Part shown: positions 45,946 through 55,422 of the stretch, piece by piece
Layout of the letters: each line of letters starts with the position of its first letter
Position numbering within the stretch: the first letter of the stretch is position 1
DNA from: Cyanobacteria bacterium REEB417
GTDB taxonomy: Bacteria; Cyanobacteriota; Cyanobacteriia; PCC-6307; Cyanobiaceae
DNA length: 64,000 nucleotides
Assembly (NCBI GenBank): GCA_018970945.1
Contig: JAGWVJ010000001.1
Location: 1 to 64,000, forward strand
Direction of reading: 5' to 3'
The notes under the pieces: generated by a model
The model's database searches: none
Told to the model about the DNA's origin: nothing
The model's input: the letters and a program-made list of their open reading frames with translations, nothing else
Translations under genes and position numbers: made by a program

Positions 45946-46302
45946 TCACGGACTTTGCGACAAGCGATCAAGCAGCTGGCTGCAGTGCTTCACGAGTTCC
46001 GGCAGATCGGCCTGGATCGCGCCCCAGACGACCCGGTCGCTCACCTTGATGTACTCGTGGGTGAGCAGGTTCCGAAAGTCGATGATCTGCCTGCCCTCCG
46101 GGATGGCAGCGAAAAGCTCAGGATCCCGTTGCGCGATCACCCGGAGCGCCTCGCCGATGATCGTGAACTCCCGCTCCACGGCCGAACGAATCAGACGAGT
46201 GCTGGTGTAAGTGGCTTCGTCAATGGCGCCGGTGGCCTCCTGGATGGCTGCCGCCGCCTCCAGGATGTCGCTTAGGTAGGCGCTGGGATCACGCGGCGGC
46301 AT
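45946..46302 (-). CDS. hepT: HepT-like HEPN toxin (DUF86)
   Basis: 118 residues from ATG 46302. Compact helical HEPN fold. The catalytic motif RX4HXY is exact: RNLLTHEY with R77, H82, Y84. In characterised HepT proteins this is an RNase centre, and the Tyr is poly-AMPylated by MntA to neutralise it. The start overlaps the mntA stop by 14 bases. Located in the tRNA-Val island. Activity is inferred from the family. Confidence 0.88.
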   Translation of the reverse strand: MPPRDPSAYLSDILEAAAAIQEATGAIDEATYTSTRLIRSAVEREFTIIGEALRVIAQRDPELFAAIPEGRQIIDFRNLLTHEYIKVSDRVVWGAIQADLPELVKHCSQLLDRLSQSP

Positions 46303-46603
46303 AGATCTCGCGCTTGCTGGCTTCGATCGACTGCCGGATGTAGGGGTTGCGCACGGCATCCTCCATAACCAGGTCAACCCGAGAGGCCAGGCTCTGCCGG
46401 AGATCGTTGAGCAACGCGAAGTAGGTCTTGTAAAGGCTGGAGGCGTCTAGCGGCTGGAACTCCACCAGCAGGTCGATGTCGCTCTCCCCTGGCCGGTAGT
46501 CGGCCCGCAGCACCGACCCAAAGGCATGCAGGCGTGCCACGTGGTGGCGCTTGCAGGCAGCGGCGATGGCGTCGAGCTCGGGCTGGGCAAGGGAAACGCT
46601 CAT
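46289..46603 (-). CDS. mntA: MntA-like nucleotidyltransferase antitoxin
   Basis: 104 residues from ATG 46603 (ATG 46612 adds three). Nucleotidyltransferase motif FGS...SDIDLLVEF: G29-S30 and D42-I-D44, spaced by 11 residues instead of the classical 10. The third acidic ligand is probably in SRVDLVMED. MntA AMPylates HepT. The mntA-hepT order is the usual one, unlike the HEPN-first pair at 1.5 kb. Confidence 0.88.
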   Translation of the reverse strand: MSVSLAQPELDAIAAACKRHHVARLHAFGSVLRADYRPGESDIDLLVEFQPLDASSLYKTYFALLNDLRQSLASRVDLVMEDAVRNPYIRQSIEASKREIYAAA

Positions 46604-46927
46604 AAACCCCATTGTGCTCCGATCTACAGGGCAGCGACCAGCCGTTGGTCGCCGCCCCGGAGCTTTCCCGCCAGGCCAAGCCGCTGCAGGATCCTTCCCA
46701 CCTGAGCGGGGGCCAAGGGCTTGCCAGTGCTGCTGACCTTGCCCGCCCCGGCAAGAGCCTGATCCATCGCCCGGTGGCTCATACCTGCGGCCACCATCGG
46801 CGCCGTGGGTGCCTGCCTTAACCAGTACGCACACGTTCGCACAGGCGCCATATCAAGCGTGATCACATCGCATCAAGCGTCTCAGAGCATTCTCCGAGAA
46901 CACTTGGCAGCACTGGGAAAAAGTCGA
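46604..46927. other. Debris region between mntA and tRNA-Val
   Basis: 324 bases inside the island. A minus-strand frame at 46624-46866 would encode 80 residues with SSTGKPLAPAQVGRILQRLG, faintly like HTH segments of phage antirepressors, but it is not convincing. The mntA promoter should lie here. No integrase fragment is recognisable. Confidence 0.4.
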
Positions 46928-46999
<72 letters not shown>

Positions 47000-47003
47000 G
47001 GCG

Positions 47004-47582
47004 ATGCCATTCTGCCGGCTGGGGCGCCACACTCAGGCGAGCCGCAGCGGCAAGCTGGCCAGTGGACGCGCCCACGACCGTGCCACCTGGGTTCTGGCGC
47101 TGCCCTTCGGCGTCCTGGTGTGGCCCTGGCTGGGGCTGGTCGGTGCGGCGGTGGCGACGGGCTGCTTTCTGGCTGGCGGCCTGCTGCTCTCGCCCGATCT
47201 CGACACCCGTTCCAACGCCACCCGTCGCTGGGGACCGCTGCGGCTGCTGTGGTGGCCCTACCGCCGCGGACTTTCGCATCGCTCGCTGATCTCGCACACA
47301 CCGCTGATCGGCACCACCGGCCGCCTGCTGTATCTGAGCTTGGTGCTGCTGGGTCTGTGCCTGATCGGCAGGCCGCTTGGAGCTCCGAGCCCAAGCCAGC
47401 TGATGGCAGCCGGGCTGCAGCTGTGGCACACCCAGCGGCCCCTGGTGATCAGCGCATGGGTGGCCCTGGAGGCCAGCGCCTGGCTGCATCTGATCCAGGA
47501 CGGCGATCCGGTTCCGCGGTTGCCGCGGCTGATCAGACGGCTGCGGCGAGGCCGGCGCGGGCGCAACGGGAGGCGCCGATGA
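47004..47582 (+). CDS. DUF2227 putative metal-binding membrane protein
   Basis: 192 residues. The family signature GRAHDRATW near residue 21, SPDLDTRSNATRRWG and the His-rich GLSHRSLISHTPLIGTTGR are present, with three or four membrane helices. The family is described as a putative metal-binding protein. ATG 47004 leaves ~20 residues before the usual family start, overlapping the region where the divergent tRNA-Val promoter should be; the true start might be a non-ATG codon further in. It precedes mazG closely. Confidence 0.8.
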   Translation: MPFCRLGRHTQASRSGKLASGRAHDRATWVLALPFGVLVWPWLGLVGAAVATGCFLAGGLLLSPDLDTRSNATRRWGPLRLLWWPYRRGLSHRSLISHTPLIGTTGRLLYLSLVLLGLCLIGRPLGAPSPSQLMAAGLQLWHTQRPLVISAWVALEASAWLHLIQDGDPVPRLPRLIRRLRRGRRGRNGRRR

Positions 47583-47607
47583 CAACCTTGGGAGCACCGG
47601 CCCGTTG

Positions 47608-48495
47608 ATGACCATGGCGAGCACCGCAGCAACAGGCGCATGCCTCGAAGCCTTGGCCGAGCTGATCACTGTTGTGGCCCGGCTGCGCGACCCCGAAACG
47701 GGCTGCCCCTGGGACCTGGAGCAGACCCACGCCTCGCTGGTGCCCTACGTGCTCGAAGAGGCCCACGAGGTCGCCGACGCGATCCGCCATGGCGATGACG
47801 CAGACCTGGCCGAAGAGCTGGGCGACCTGCTGCTGCAGGTGGTGCTGCAGGCCCGGATCGCCCAGGAGGCAGGCCGTTTTGACCTGGAGGCGATCGCCAC
47901 CGGCATCAGCGCCAAACTGATTCGCCGCCATCCGCATGTGTTCGGCGAGAAGAGAGAAGCCCTGGCCAACCGCGGCAGCCATGGCGATGCAGCAGCGGTC
48001 AAGACCAGCTGGGAGGCGATCAAGGCTCAGGAGCATGCCGATCGCACGCCCCATGGAGCCAGCCCCCTAAGCGCCAGGCTTGCCGGCAAGGTGCGCGGCC
48101 AACCAGCCCTGGCTGGGGCCATGACCATTTCAAAGAAGGCGGCTGCGGCCGGTTTTGAGTGGGAAGACATGGCCGGGGTCTGGGCCAAGGTGCACGAGGA
48201 GCTCGATGAGCTCAAGGAAGCCGTAGCCAGCGGCGACAGGGTCCACGCCCAGGAGGAGCTGGGCGATGTGCTGTTCACCCTGGTGAACGTGGCCCGCTGG
48301 TGCGGCATCGACCCCGAGACGGGCCTGGCCGGCACCAACCGCCGCTTTCTCGATCGCTTCAGCCGGGTTGAGGCCGCCCTGGGGGGCGAGCTGCAGGGCC
48401 GCAGCATCAACGAGCTCGAAGAGCTGTGGCAGCGGGCCAAGGCCGCGATTCGCAGCGAGGCAACTGAGGCAGCTGAGGCGACTGGCGGGGGCTGA
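47608..48495 (+). CDS. mazG: Nucleoside triphosphate pyrophosphohydrolase MazG
   Basis: 295 residues. Two MazG repeats with the EExxE...ExxD metal sites: LEEAHEVAD with EELGDLL, then HEELDELKEAV with EELGDVLF. The long form hydrolyses NTPs and aberrant dNTPs to monophosphates. PETGCPWDLEQTHASLVPYV is the family hallmark. Start could be ATG 47608 or ATG 47614. The C-terminal Ala/Glu-rich tail is probably disordered. It lies 25 bases after the DUF2227 gene. Confidence 0.93.
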   Translation: MTMASTAATGACLEALAELITVVARLRDPETGCPWDLEQTHASLVPYVLEEAHEVADAIRHGDDADLAEELGDLLLQVVLQARIAQEAGRFDLEAIATGISAKLIRRHPHVFGEKREALANRGSHGDAAAVKTSWEAIKAQEHADRTPHGASPLSARLAGKVRGQPALAGAMTISKKAAAAGFEWEDMAGVWAKVHEELDELKEAVASGDRVHAQEELGDVLFTLVNVARWCGIDPETGLAGTNRRFLDRFSRVEAALGGELQGRSINELEELWQRAKAAIRSEATEAAEATGGG

Positions 48496-48500
48496 ACCAC

Positions 48501-49253
48501 TCAGATCAGCGTGATCAGGCCTGTCGCGAGGTCGAAATGGACCGGTTGAATGGCGAGCTGGCGGGCCGCCACCGCCCGCCGCAGCAGTTCGCTGCGCTCG
48601 CCAAGAAGACGCGCGGTCTGGCGCGCGTTGCGCTGCACGGCCTGACCCAGATCATCACCCGGCACCAGCGAGGCCCGGATCGGTGCCACCAACGCCTGCA
48701 GCAACGGCGTCAGGGTCGTGTCTGAGCGGGCCGCAGTGACGGCGCCGCAGCCCTGATGTCCCATCACCACGATCAACGGCACGGCCAACTCGGCCACGGC
48801 GTATTCGAGCGAAGCAATGCCGGCATCAAAGGCGGTGTTACCGGCACTGCGCACCTCAAACAGCTCGCCCGGGCCAACGTCAAACACCCACTCGGGCGCC
48901 ACCCGCGCATCGGCGCAGGCCAGCACGGCGGCCCAGGGCCGCTGACCCTGGGCCAGGGCGCCGGGGTCGAGCTGGCAGGTGCCTGGCCACAGGGCAGCCA
49001 TGGCCTGGCTGCGGTCGGTGGCGGTCCGATCGGCACCGCTGCTGGCAGCCCAGGCGGCCGCAAAACGGCGGTTGCCCGCCAGCAGCCCTTCCAGCGGATC
49101 GCCGGCAGGTCGGCAGGCCGAGAGGGCCTGGCGCAGGGTGCGATCGGCCGCGCCCGCCGCGGCTGCCGGAGCAGCGCCCAGGCCTCCGGCGGCCAGGGCT
49201 GCGCCACCGAGCCCCAAAGCCTGTCGCAACAGGGCACGGCGCGGCAGGGTCAT
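48501..49253 (-). CDS. Exported beta-type carbonic anhydrase
   Basis: 250 residues. Interconverts CO2 and bicarbonate. A Tat-like signal (RRALLRQALGLGGAALAAGG) predicts export to the periplasm. The zinc site is intact: C113, D115 and R117 in CADARV, then H166 and C169 in GHQGCG. This fits periplasmic beta-carbonic anhydrases involved in cyanobacterial inorganic-carbon handling; the usual CxDSR motif reads CADAR here. Convergent with mazG, 5 bases apart. Confidence 0.9.
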   Translation of the reverse strand: MTLPRRALLRQALGLGGAALAAGGLGAAPAAAAGAADRTLRQALSACRPAGDPLEGLLAGNRRFAAAWAASSGADRTATDRSQAMAALWPGTCQLDPGALAQGQRPWAAVLACADARVAPEWVFDVGPGELFEVRSAGNTAFDAGIASLEYAVAELAVPLIVVMGHQGCGAVTAARSDTTLTPLLQALVAPIRASLVPGDDLGQAVQRNARQTARLLGERSELLRRAVAARQLAIQPVHFDLATGLITLI

Positions 49254-49344
49254 GGCGCTCGCTCATCAGAACACCCAGTGTGGTGAGAACGGACGGCTTA
49301 GCCCAGCGATTGGTGGTCCCAGCCCCAGCGGCAATGGGGCGCGG

Positions 49345-49659
49345 TCAGTCATCACCTGGCTGGATGCTGCTGCGCCGCTGCGCGGCCACACGGTTCTGCC
49401 ACTGGGAGCGGTGCTCACAGGCGGCGATCACCACACACCCCTGCTGCAGCCGACCCTCCAGGCGCTGCAGCGCCCGGGCTTTCAACCCAGGCGACAGCGC
49501 CATGCTGGCCGCCAGATCAAACAGCAGCTCAACGCGCGAATCGGTGCTGTTCACGTTCTGACCGCCCGGCCCTGAGGATCGCGAAAAGCGCCAGCGCAGC
49601 TCGGCTGGATCGATGCACACGGGCGCCCGCCCCGCCACCGGCACCTGCAGATCAGCCAC
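49345..49659 (-). CDS. arfB: ArfB-like peptidyl-tRNA hydrolase (short release-factor homologue)
   Basis: 104 residues from GTG 49659. The catalytic GGQ motif is present ([20 protein letters not shown]), which hydrolyses peptidyl-tRNA on stalled ribosomes, followed by the conserved HRSQWQNR segment. E. coli ArfB is ~140 residues with a basic C-terminal tail that enters the mRNA channel; here the protein stops soon after the core (SSIQPGDD), so the tail is missing. Either a tail-less subtype or a truncated gene. Divergent from speE with a 33-base spacer. Confidence 0.75.
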   Translation of the reverse strand: MADLQVPVAGRAPVCIDPAELRWRFSRSSGPGGQNVNSTDSRVELLFDLAASMALSPGLKARALQRLEGRLQQGCVVIAACEHRSQWQNRVAAQRRSSIQPGDD

Positions 49660-49692
49660 CTGTGGGTCACGCCGGTGATGCGCAAGTCTGGA

Positions 49693-50589
49693 ATGAGCAA
49701 CCGCCCCCCGTCGATGTCCGCCAGCAGTGCCGCGCCCGCCCCAACCCCCGGCTGGATCGACGAGATCTTTGACGGGGTGCGCTACGGCCTGGCCGGCCGG
49801 GTGATCGCCGAGCAGCAGTCGCCCTTCCAACGGGTGACGATCATCGACAGCGCGCGCTACGGCAAAGGCTTGCTGCTCGATGGCTGCTGGATGACGGCCG
49901 AACGCCAGGAGCGGCACTACCACGAAGCACTCGTGCATCCGGCCCTGTGCAGCGCCGAGCGCATCGAGCGGGCGCTGGTGATCGGCGGTGGTGACGGCGG
50001 CACTGCCCGCGAGTGCCTGCGCCACTCCGGCGTGCAGCACCTCGACATGGTCGAGATCGATGGCCTGGTGGTGGAGTGGAGCCAGCAGCATCTGCCGTCC
50101 ATCGGCGGGGGCTGCTGGAGCGATCCCCGCTTCCACCTGACCGTGGGCGACGGCATCGCCTGGGCGGCAAACGCCCCGGACGCCAGTTACGACGTGGTGA
50201 TCGTCGATGGCTCCGACCCCGCCGGGCCGGCCGAAGGCCTGTTCAACCGCGCCTTCTTTGAGCACTGCCGCCGCATCCTGCGGCCCGGGGGGGTGTTTGC
50301 CACCCAGAGCGAATCGCCCGAGGCCTTCCGCCAGGTGCACCTCGACACCGTCAAGCTGCTGCGCCAGGTGTTCGGCCACGCCGATCCGCTGTACGGCTGG
50401 GTGCCCATGTATCCGAGCGGCTGGTGGAGCTGGACCTTTGCCGCCGTCGATGGCCCCCGCTACCGGCAACCCGATGGGGAGCGGGCCGCCGCTGTGGCCC
50501 CCGGTTGTGAGATCTGGAGCCCCCGCTGGCAGAACGGTGCATTTGATGCCATCCCGGCGGCCATCGAGCGGGAGCTGGCGGCCAGCTGA
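49693..50589 (+). CDS. speE: Spermidine synthase family protein
   Basis: 298 residues from ATG 49693 (GTG/ATG at 49675-49678 also possible). Aminopropyltransferase fold: N-terminal beta strands ([20 protein letters not shown]), the AdoMet-like site [16 protein letters not shown], catalytic Asp in [15 protein letters not shown], and a conserved C-terminus. It transfers an aminopropyl group from decarboxylated AdoMet to putrescine. Immediately followed by speB, so a polyamine pair. Confidence 0.9.
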   Translation: MSNRPPSMSASSAAPAPTPGWIDEIFDGVRYGLAGRVIAEQQSPFQRVTIIDSARYGKGLLLDGCWMTAERQERHYHEALVHPALCSAERIERALVIGGGDGGTARECLRHSGVQHLDMVEIDGLVVEWSQQHLPSIGGGCWSDPRFHLTVGDGIAWAANAPDASYDVVIVDGSDPAGPAEGLFNRAFFEHCRRILRPGGVFATQSESPEAFRQVHLDTVKLLRQVFGHADPLYGWVPMYPSGWWSWTFAAVDGPRYRQPDGERAAAVAPGCEIWSPRWQNGAFDAIPAAIERELAAS

Positions 50590-50630
50590 GAAGCTGAAGG
50601 AACGCCAGCGCTCCACAACCGACCTTGACG

Positions 50631-51488
50631 ATGAGCGAGCTGTTTGACACCGACGGCGCCATTTACATGGCCAGCCGCCGCGACGCCGTCGGCTGCCGCG
50701 TGGGGCTGTTTGGCGTGCCCTATGACGGCACGACCTCGTTTCGCCCGGGCACCCGCTTTGGCCCGGCGGCGATCCGCGAGGTGAGCAGCGGCCTGGAGAG
50801 CTACTGCCCCCAGCTGGACCTGGACCTTGAGGATCTGGCCTTTGCCGATCTGGGGGCGGTCGCCATCCCCTTTGGCGCCCCCGAGCCGGTGGTGGCGGCC
50901 GTCAAGGCTGCCACCCAGCAGGTGCTGGCCCTGGGCCTCAAGCCGTTGATGCTGGGCGGCGAACACTCAATCTCAAGCGGCGCGGTAGCGGCGGTAGCAA
51001 GCCAGCATCCCGAGCTGGTGCTGGTGCAGCTCGATGCCCACGCCGACCTGCGCCACGCGTGGCTCGGTGCCCACCACAGCCACGCCTGCGCCATGCGCCG
51101 CTGCCTGGAGGTGCTGCCCAGCGGACAGCTGTTGCAGATCGCGATCCGCAGCGGCACCCGCGACGAATTTTCCGAACTGAGGCAGAGCGGCCGACTGGTG
51201 AGCATTGAGCAAATGGCCGCCGCCCTGAGCCCGCTGAGGGGCAAGCCGCTGTACCTGACCGTGGACCTCGACTGGTTCGACCCGGCGGTGATGCCCGGCA
51301 CCGGCACCCCCGAACCGGGGGGTTACCTGTGGAGCCACTTTGCCCAACTGGTGGACGAACTGCGCCACCACCAGCTGGTGGGGGCCGATGTGGTCGAACT
51401 GGCACCGATGCTCGACCCCAGCGGGGTCAGCAGTGTGCTGGCCGCCAAGGTCACCCGCTCGCTGCTGCTGCTGCTTGGGGCTGCCTGA
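50631..51488 (+). CDS. speB: Agmatinase/arginase-family ureohydrolase
   Basis: 285 residues from ATG 50631. Dimanganese motifs are complete: GGEHS, DAHADLR, and DLDWFDPAVMPGTGTPEPGG. It should release urea and putrescine from agmatine; arginase or another guanidino substrate cannot be excluded by eye. It follows speE by 41 bases, consistent with a putrescine-to-spermidine route. Confidence 0.88.
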   Translation: MSELFDTDGAIYMASRRDAVGCRVGLFGVPYDGTTSFRPGTRFGPAAIREVSSGLESYCPQLDLDLEDLAFADLGAVAIPFGAPEPVVAAVKAATQQVLALGLKPLMLGGEHSISSGAVAAVASQHPELVLVQLDAHADLRHAWLGAHHSHACAMRRCLEVLPSGQLLQIAIRSGTRDEFSELRQSGRLVSIEQMAAALSPLRGKPLYLTVDLDWFDPAVMPGTGTPEPGGYLWSHFAQLVDELRHHQLVGADVVELAPMLDPSGVSSVLAAKVTRSLLLLLGAA

Positions 51489-51495
51489 GCGGCAC

Positions 51496-51969
51496 TCAGT
51501 AGCAACAGGTGCCGCTGGTGCGCTGCTCCCTGAGGCGCTCGTGCTGCTGGGCGATCAGCAGGATCGCCAGGGTCGGATGGTTGTGCATCAGGTTGAGAAA
51601 CTGCAACCGATCCAGCCGCACAATCTCGACCGGGGTGCGGGCCAGGGCATCGGCGCGATAAACCCCCGAGCGCCAGACGATCTCTTCGAAGCTGAACAAT
51701 TCTCCGGAGCGGTAACAGAGACGTTCGCCCTTCTCGCCGATCACCTCGACAATGCCGCGACGCACGCCGTAGATCGAATCGGCACTGTTGCCGCGACTGA
51801 ACACATGGGCCCTGGTCGGCAGCGTGATCACCTCACAATCCAGTTGGGCCGAAAGCAGCTCGATCGGGGTTGTGACAGTGGAACTTGCGACCAACCTGAG
51901 ATCTCCGCGAATCAACAGAAACCGTTGTACACCTTGACAGGTCTCCAAAAACGTTACTGAGATCACCAT
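51496..51969 (-). CDS. Cyclic-nucleotide-binding-like domain protein without DNA-binding domain
   Basis: 157 residues. Crp/Fnr N-terminal beta-barrel features: ITLPTRAHVFSRGNSADSIY, GVRRGIVEVIGEKGERLCY, GELFSFEEIVW. The C-terminal part is a single helix region; there is no HTH. It may sense a ligand and act through protein contacts, or be a shortened regulator. On the same strand 32 bases after the small Cys-rich gene. Confidence 0.7.
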   Translation of the reverse strand: MVISVTFLETCQGVQRFLLIRGDLRLVASSTVTTPIELLSAQLDCEVITLPTRAHVFSRGNSADSIYGVRRGIVEVIGEKGERLCYRSGELFSFEEIVWRSGVYRADALARTPVEIVRLDRLQFLNLMHNHPTLAILLIAQQHERLREQRTSGTCCY

Positions 51970-52001
51970 GGCTCGCGCCAGGGAAAGATTTCAGATTCGC
52001 T

Positions 52002-52247
52002 TCAGGATTCGGGCAGAACCGCTTCGAGCCGCAGCTGCTGGTTACCGGCTGACGCTGGTGGCTGCCCCGCCCCGCCCGCCGAAGCCATCACCGGCAGCCG
52101 TGGGGGGCGGGCGCTCCAGTGGTGGCACCAGAGTTCAGCAGCGAGCTCCGGGTGGATGGGCAGCTGGCGCAACTGACACCAGCCAAACTCGGCCCCGCTG
52201 GGCGGAGCGCAATGGCGGCAGCTGCGGCAGCAAGGACGCTGGCCCAT
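52002..52247 (-). CDS. Small Cys/His-rich putative metal-binding protein
   Basis: 81 residues from ATG 52247. A dense cluster RPCCRSCRHCAP is followed by GWCQLRQLPIHPELAAELWC and HHW, giving C7/C10/C13, C24, C41 and several His, enough for a small zinc or Fe-S site. The C-terminal ~30 residues are less ordered. The conserved-looking core and the fitted position (same strand, 32 bases before the CNB gene) suggest a real gene within the otherwise empty 362-base stretch 51970-52331. Confidence 0.55.
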   Translation of the reverse strand: MGQRPCCRSCRHCAPPSGAEFGWCQLRQLPIHPELAAELWCHHWSARPPRLPVMASAGGAGQPPASAGNQQLRLEAVLPES

Positions 52248-52331
52248 GGCTCCAGCGAGTCGGCCTCCAAGCGTATGCACAGGTTCTGGAATTGGCAGCC
52301 CCAGGCTCCATAGGATCCGGCCACCAACCGC

Positions 52332-53447
52332 ATGCCCGCCGCCGTGGCCACGCTGCACCAGACCCCACTGCATGACGCAGCGATCGCTGCCGGGGGCCGC
52401 ATGGTGCCCTTTGCCGGCTGGAGCATGGCCGTGCAGTTCGCCGGCCTGGTGGCCGAACACCAGGCCGTGCGCAGCGCCTGCGGTGTCTTCGACATTTCCC
52501 ATATGGGCGTGCTGCAGCTGCTCGGCTCCGGGGCCAAAGACGCCCTGCAGACCCTGGTGCCCAGCGATCTGTTCAGGATCGGCCCTGGCGAAGCCTGCTA
52601 CACGGTGCTGCTCAACGACGCCGGCGGCATCCGCGACGATCTGATCGTTTACGACTGCGGCTGGAATGCCGAAGCCGCTGCCCACGAACTGGTTGTGGTG
52701 ATCAACGCCGCCTGTGCCGAGACGGACACCGCCTGGCTGCGCCAGCAGCTCGAACCCCTGGGCGTCGCGATCAGCGACCACAAGGGCGACGGGGTGCTGC
52801 TGGCCCTGCAGGGGCCCGAGGCCCCCGCACGGCTCGAGGCCCTCTGTGGCGAGAGCCTGGCCGGCCTGCCCCGCTTTGGCCACCGGCAGCTGAACCTGCC
52901 GGGCATCGGAGCAGCCTTTGTGGCCCGCACCGGCTACACCGGCGAAGACGGCTTCGAGCTGCTGCTTGCGCGCCAAGCAGGCATCAGCCTGTGGCAGCAG
53001 CTGCTGGCAAGCGGTGTGACCCCCTGCGGCCTGGGGGCACGCGACACCCTGCGCCTGGAGGCGGCCATGCATCTCTATGGCAGCGACATGGACGCCACCA
53101 CCACCCCGCTCGAGGCAGGCCTCGGCTGGTTGGTGCACCTGGAAATGCCCAAGCCATTTGTGGGGCGGGCGGTGCTCGAACGGCAGACCGCCGCTGGGGT
53201 CAGCCGACGGCTGGTGGGGCTGGCACTGCAGGGGCGCGCCATTCCCCGTCACGACTACCCGGTGCTGCACGAGGGCGTCACCGTGGGCTCGGTCAGCAGC
53301 GGCGGCTGGTCACCCACCCTGCAGCACGGAATCGCCCTGGCCTATGTGCCCTCGGCGCTGGCGAGCGTGGGCATCCAGCTGGCGGTCGAGATCCGCGGCA
53401 AGGCCGAACCGGCGGTGGTGGTCAGACGACCCTTCCACCGGCGCTGA
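52332..53447 (+). CDS. gcvT: Aminomethyltransferase, T-protein of the glycine cleavage system
   Basis: 371 residues, normal length. Transfers the methylene group from lipoyl-bound aminomethyl to tetrahydrofolate and releases ammonia. Landmarks: [46 protein letters not shown], ending in VRRPFHRR. It is separate from gcvPH, 41 kb away. ATG 52332; the 84-base spacer to the divergent small gene should hold its promoter. Confidence 0.95.
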   Translation: MPAAVATLHQTPLHDAAIAAGGRMVPFAGWSMAVQFAGLVAEHQAVRSACGVFDISHMGVLQLLGSGAKDALQTLVPSDLFRIGPGEACYTVLLNDAGGIRDDLIVYDCGWNAEAAAHELVVVINAACAETDTAWLRQQLEPLGVAISDHKGDGVLLALQGPEAPARLEALCGESLAGLPRFGHRQLNLPGIGAAFVARTGYTGEDGFELLLARQAGISLWQQLLASGVTPCGLGARDTLRLEAAMHLYGSDMDATTTPLEAGLGWLVHLEMPKPFVGRAVLERQTAAGVSRRLVGLALQGRAIPRHDYPVLHEGVTVGSVSSGGWSPTLQHGIALAYVPSALASVGIQLAVEIRGKAEPAVVVRRPFHRR

Positions 53448-53499
53448 GCGCCACTGCGCTCGCCGTGGGAAAATCGCCGATTCGACCCGAGACCCCAGC

Positions 53500-55323
53500 A
53501 TGCGCAGCCACGGATGCGGCGACCTGCGCCAGGACGCCAGCGGCTCCAGCGTGCAGCTGTGCGGCTGGGTCGACCGGCGCCGTGACCACGGGGGCGTGAT
53601 CTTCATCGACCTGCGCGACCGCAGCGGCGTCGTGCAGATCACCGTCGATCCCGACAACGGTGCCGAAGTTTTTGCCGCGGCCGAGCACCTGCGCAACGAG
53701 ACCGTGCTGCAGGTGAACGGCGTGGTGCGCGCCCGGCCGGCCGAATCGCTCAACGACCGGCTGGCCACCGGCGCCATCGAGGTGCTGGCCAGCGCCATCA
53801 CCGTGCTCAACCCCGTGCGCGGCAACCTGCCCTTTCCGGTGTCGGTCCACGACGAGGACAACACCCGCGAAGAGCTGCGCCTGCGCTACCGCTACCTCGA
53901 CCTGCGCCGCGAGCGCATGGGGCAGAACCTGCGCCTGCGCCACCAGACGGTGCGTGCGATCCGCGGCTATCTGGAGGCCGAGGGCTTCATCGAGGTGGAA
54001 ACGCCGGTGCTGACCCGCTCGACACCCGAGGGGGCCCGCGACTACCTGGTGCCCAGCCGGGTTTGCGGTGGCGAATGGTTTGCCCTGCCCCAGTCGCCCC
54101 AGCTGTTCAAGCAGCTGCTGATGGTGGGCGGCCTGGAGCGCTACTACCAGATCGCGCGCTGCTTCAGAGACGAGGACCTGCGCGCCGATCGCCAGCCCGA
54201 GTTCACCCAGCTCGACATGGAGATGAGCTTCCTGGATCAGGAGCAGATCCTGGCGCTCAACGAGGGCCTGATCGCCCAGATCTGGAAGCAGGTCAAGGGC
54301 GTCGAACTGCCACGGCCGTTCCCGCGGATGAGTTGGCATGACGCCATGGAGCGCTACGGCACCGACCGGCCCGACACCCGCTACGGCATGGAGCTGGTGA
54401 ACGTGAGCGATCTGGTGGCCGGCATAGGCTTCAAGGTGTTCAGCGGGGCTGTGGCCAGTGGCGGCAGCGTCAAGGTGCTGCCGGTGCCCGGCGGCAATGA
54501 AGCGCTCAGCAATGTGCGCATCAAGCCCGGTGGCGATGTGTTCAGCGAGGCCCAGGCAGCCGGTGCCGGCGGCCTGGCCTTCATCCGCGTGCGCGAAGGC
54601 GGCGAGATCGACACCATCGGCGCCATCAAAGACAACCTGAGCGAACAGGCCAAAGCCGAGCTGCTGGCACGCACCGGCGCGCTACCGGGCACCCTGCTGC
54701 TGTTTGGGGCCGGCGACACCACCACGGTCAACAAGGCCCTGGACCGGGTGCGCCAGTTTCTGGCGCGCGAGCTGGGTCTGGTCAAGCCCGACCGGGAGAA
54801 CGACCAGTGGAACTTCCTCTGGGTGGTCGATTTCCCGATGTTTGAGTTCAACCAGGACGAACACCGCTACGAAGCGCTGCACCATCCCTTCTGCGCCCCC
54901 AACACCGAAGACCTCGGGACAGACCCGGCCGCCTGGGCCGACACGTTGCCGACGGCCCGCGCCCAGGCCTACGACCTGGTGCTCAATGGCCTGGAGCTGG
55001 GCGGGGGCTCGCTGCGCATCCACAACAGCGACCTGCAGCGCCAGGTGCTGCAGACCGTGGGGCTGCCGCTGGAGGAAGCCAACCAGCAGTTCGGCTTCCT
55101 GATGGACGCCCTCGACTTGGGGGCCCCGCCCCACGGCGGCATCGCCTTCGGCCTCGACCGCATGGTGATGCTGCTGGCGGGCGAAGAGTCGATCAGAGAC
55201 ACCATCGCCTTCCCCAAGACCCAGCAGGCCCGCTGCCTGATGACCGGCGCCCCCGGCGGCGTGGCCAGCAAACAACTCCAGGAACTGCACGTGGCCAGCA
55301 TCTGGGATCCCGAGCAGGACTGA
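53500..55323 (+). CDS. aspS: Aspartyl-tRNA synthetase
   Basis: 607 residues from ATG 53500. Class II synthetase. Anticodon-binding OB fold ([20 protein letters not shown]) is followed by the catalytic core with motif 2 ([20 protein letters not shown]), the large bacterial GAD insertion (~300-420), and motif 3 ([16 protein letters not shown]). Bacterial-type length. Follows gcvT by 52 bases on the same strand. Confidence 0.96.
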   Translation: MRSHGCGDLRQDASGSSVQLCGWVDRRRDHGGVIFIDLRDRSGVVQITVDPDNGAEVFAAAEHLRNETVLQVNGVVRARPAESLNDRLATGAIEVLASAITVLNPVRGNLPFPVSVHDEDNTREELRLRYRYLDLRRERMGQNLRLRHQTVRAIRGYLEAEGFIEVETPVLTRSTPEGARDYLVPSRVCGGEWFALPQSPQLFKQLLMVGGLERYYQIARCFRDEDLRADRQPEFTQLDMEMSFLDQEQILALNEGLIAQIWKQVKGVELPRPFPRMSWHDAMERYGTDRPDTRYGMELVNVSDLVAGIGFKVFSGAVASGGSVKVLPVPGGNEALSNVRIKPGGDVFSEAQAAGAGGLAFIRVREGGEIDTIGAIKDNLSEQAKAELLARTGALPGTLLLFGAGDTTTVNKALDRVRQFLARELGLVKPDRENDQWNFLWVVDFPMFEFNQDEHRYEALHHPFCAPNTEDLGTDPAAWADTLPTARAQAYDLVLNGLELGGGSLRIHNSDLQRQVLQTVGLPLEEANQQFGFLMDALDLGAPPHGGIAFGLDRMVMLLAGEESIRDTIAFPKTQQARCLMTGAPGGVASKQLQELHVASIWDPEQD

Positions 55324-55422
55324 AGCGCAGGCAACAGCGAAGCTGAAGAGATCCGGACAGAAGCGGCACCCGTCTCGGATGAGTCGCAACACTGAACGTG
55401 GACCCCAGCCGGACCGTCGTCC

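Noticed and set aside
46624-46866. 80-residue gene between mntA and tRNA-Val
   Set aside because: Weak resemblance to phage antirepressor segments only; no reliable start or conserved domain.
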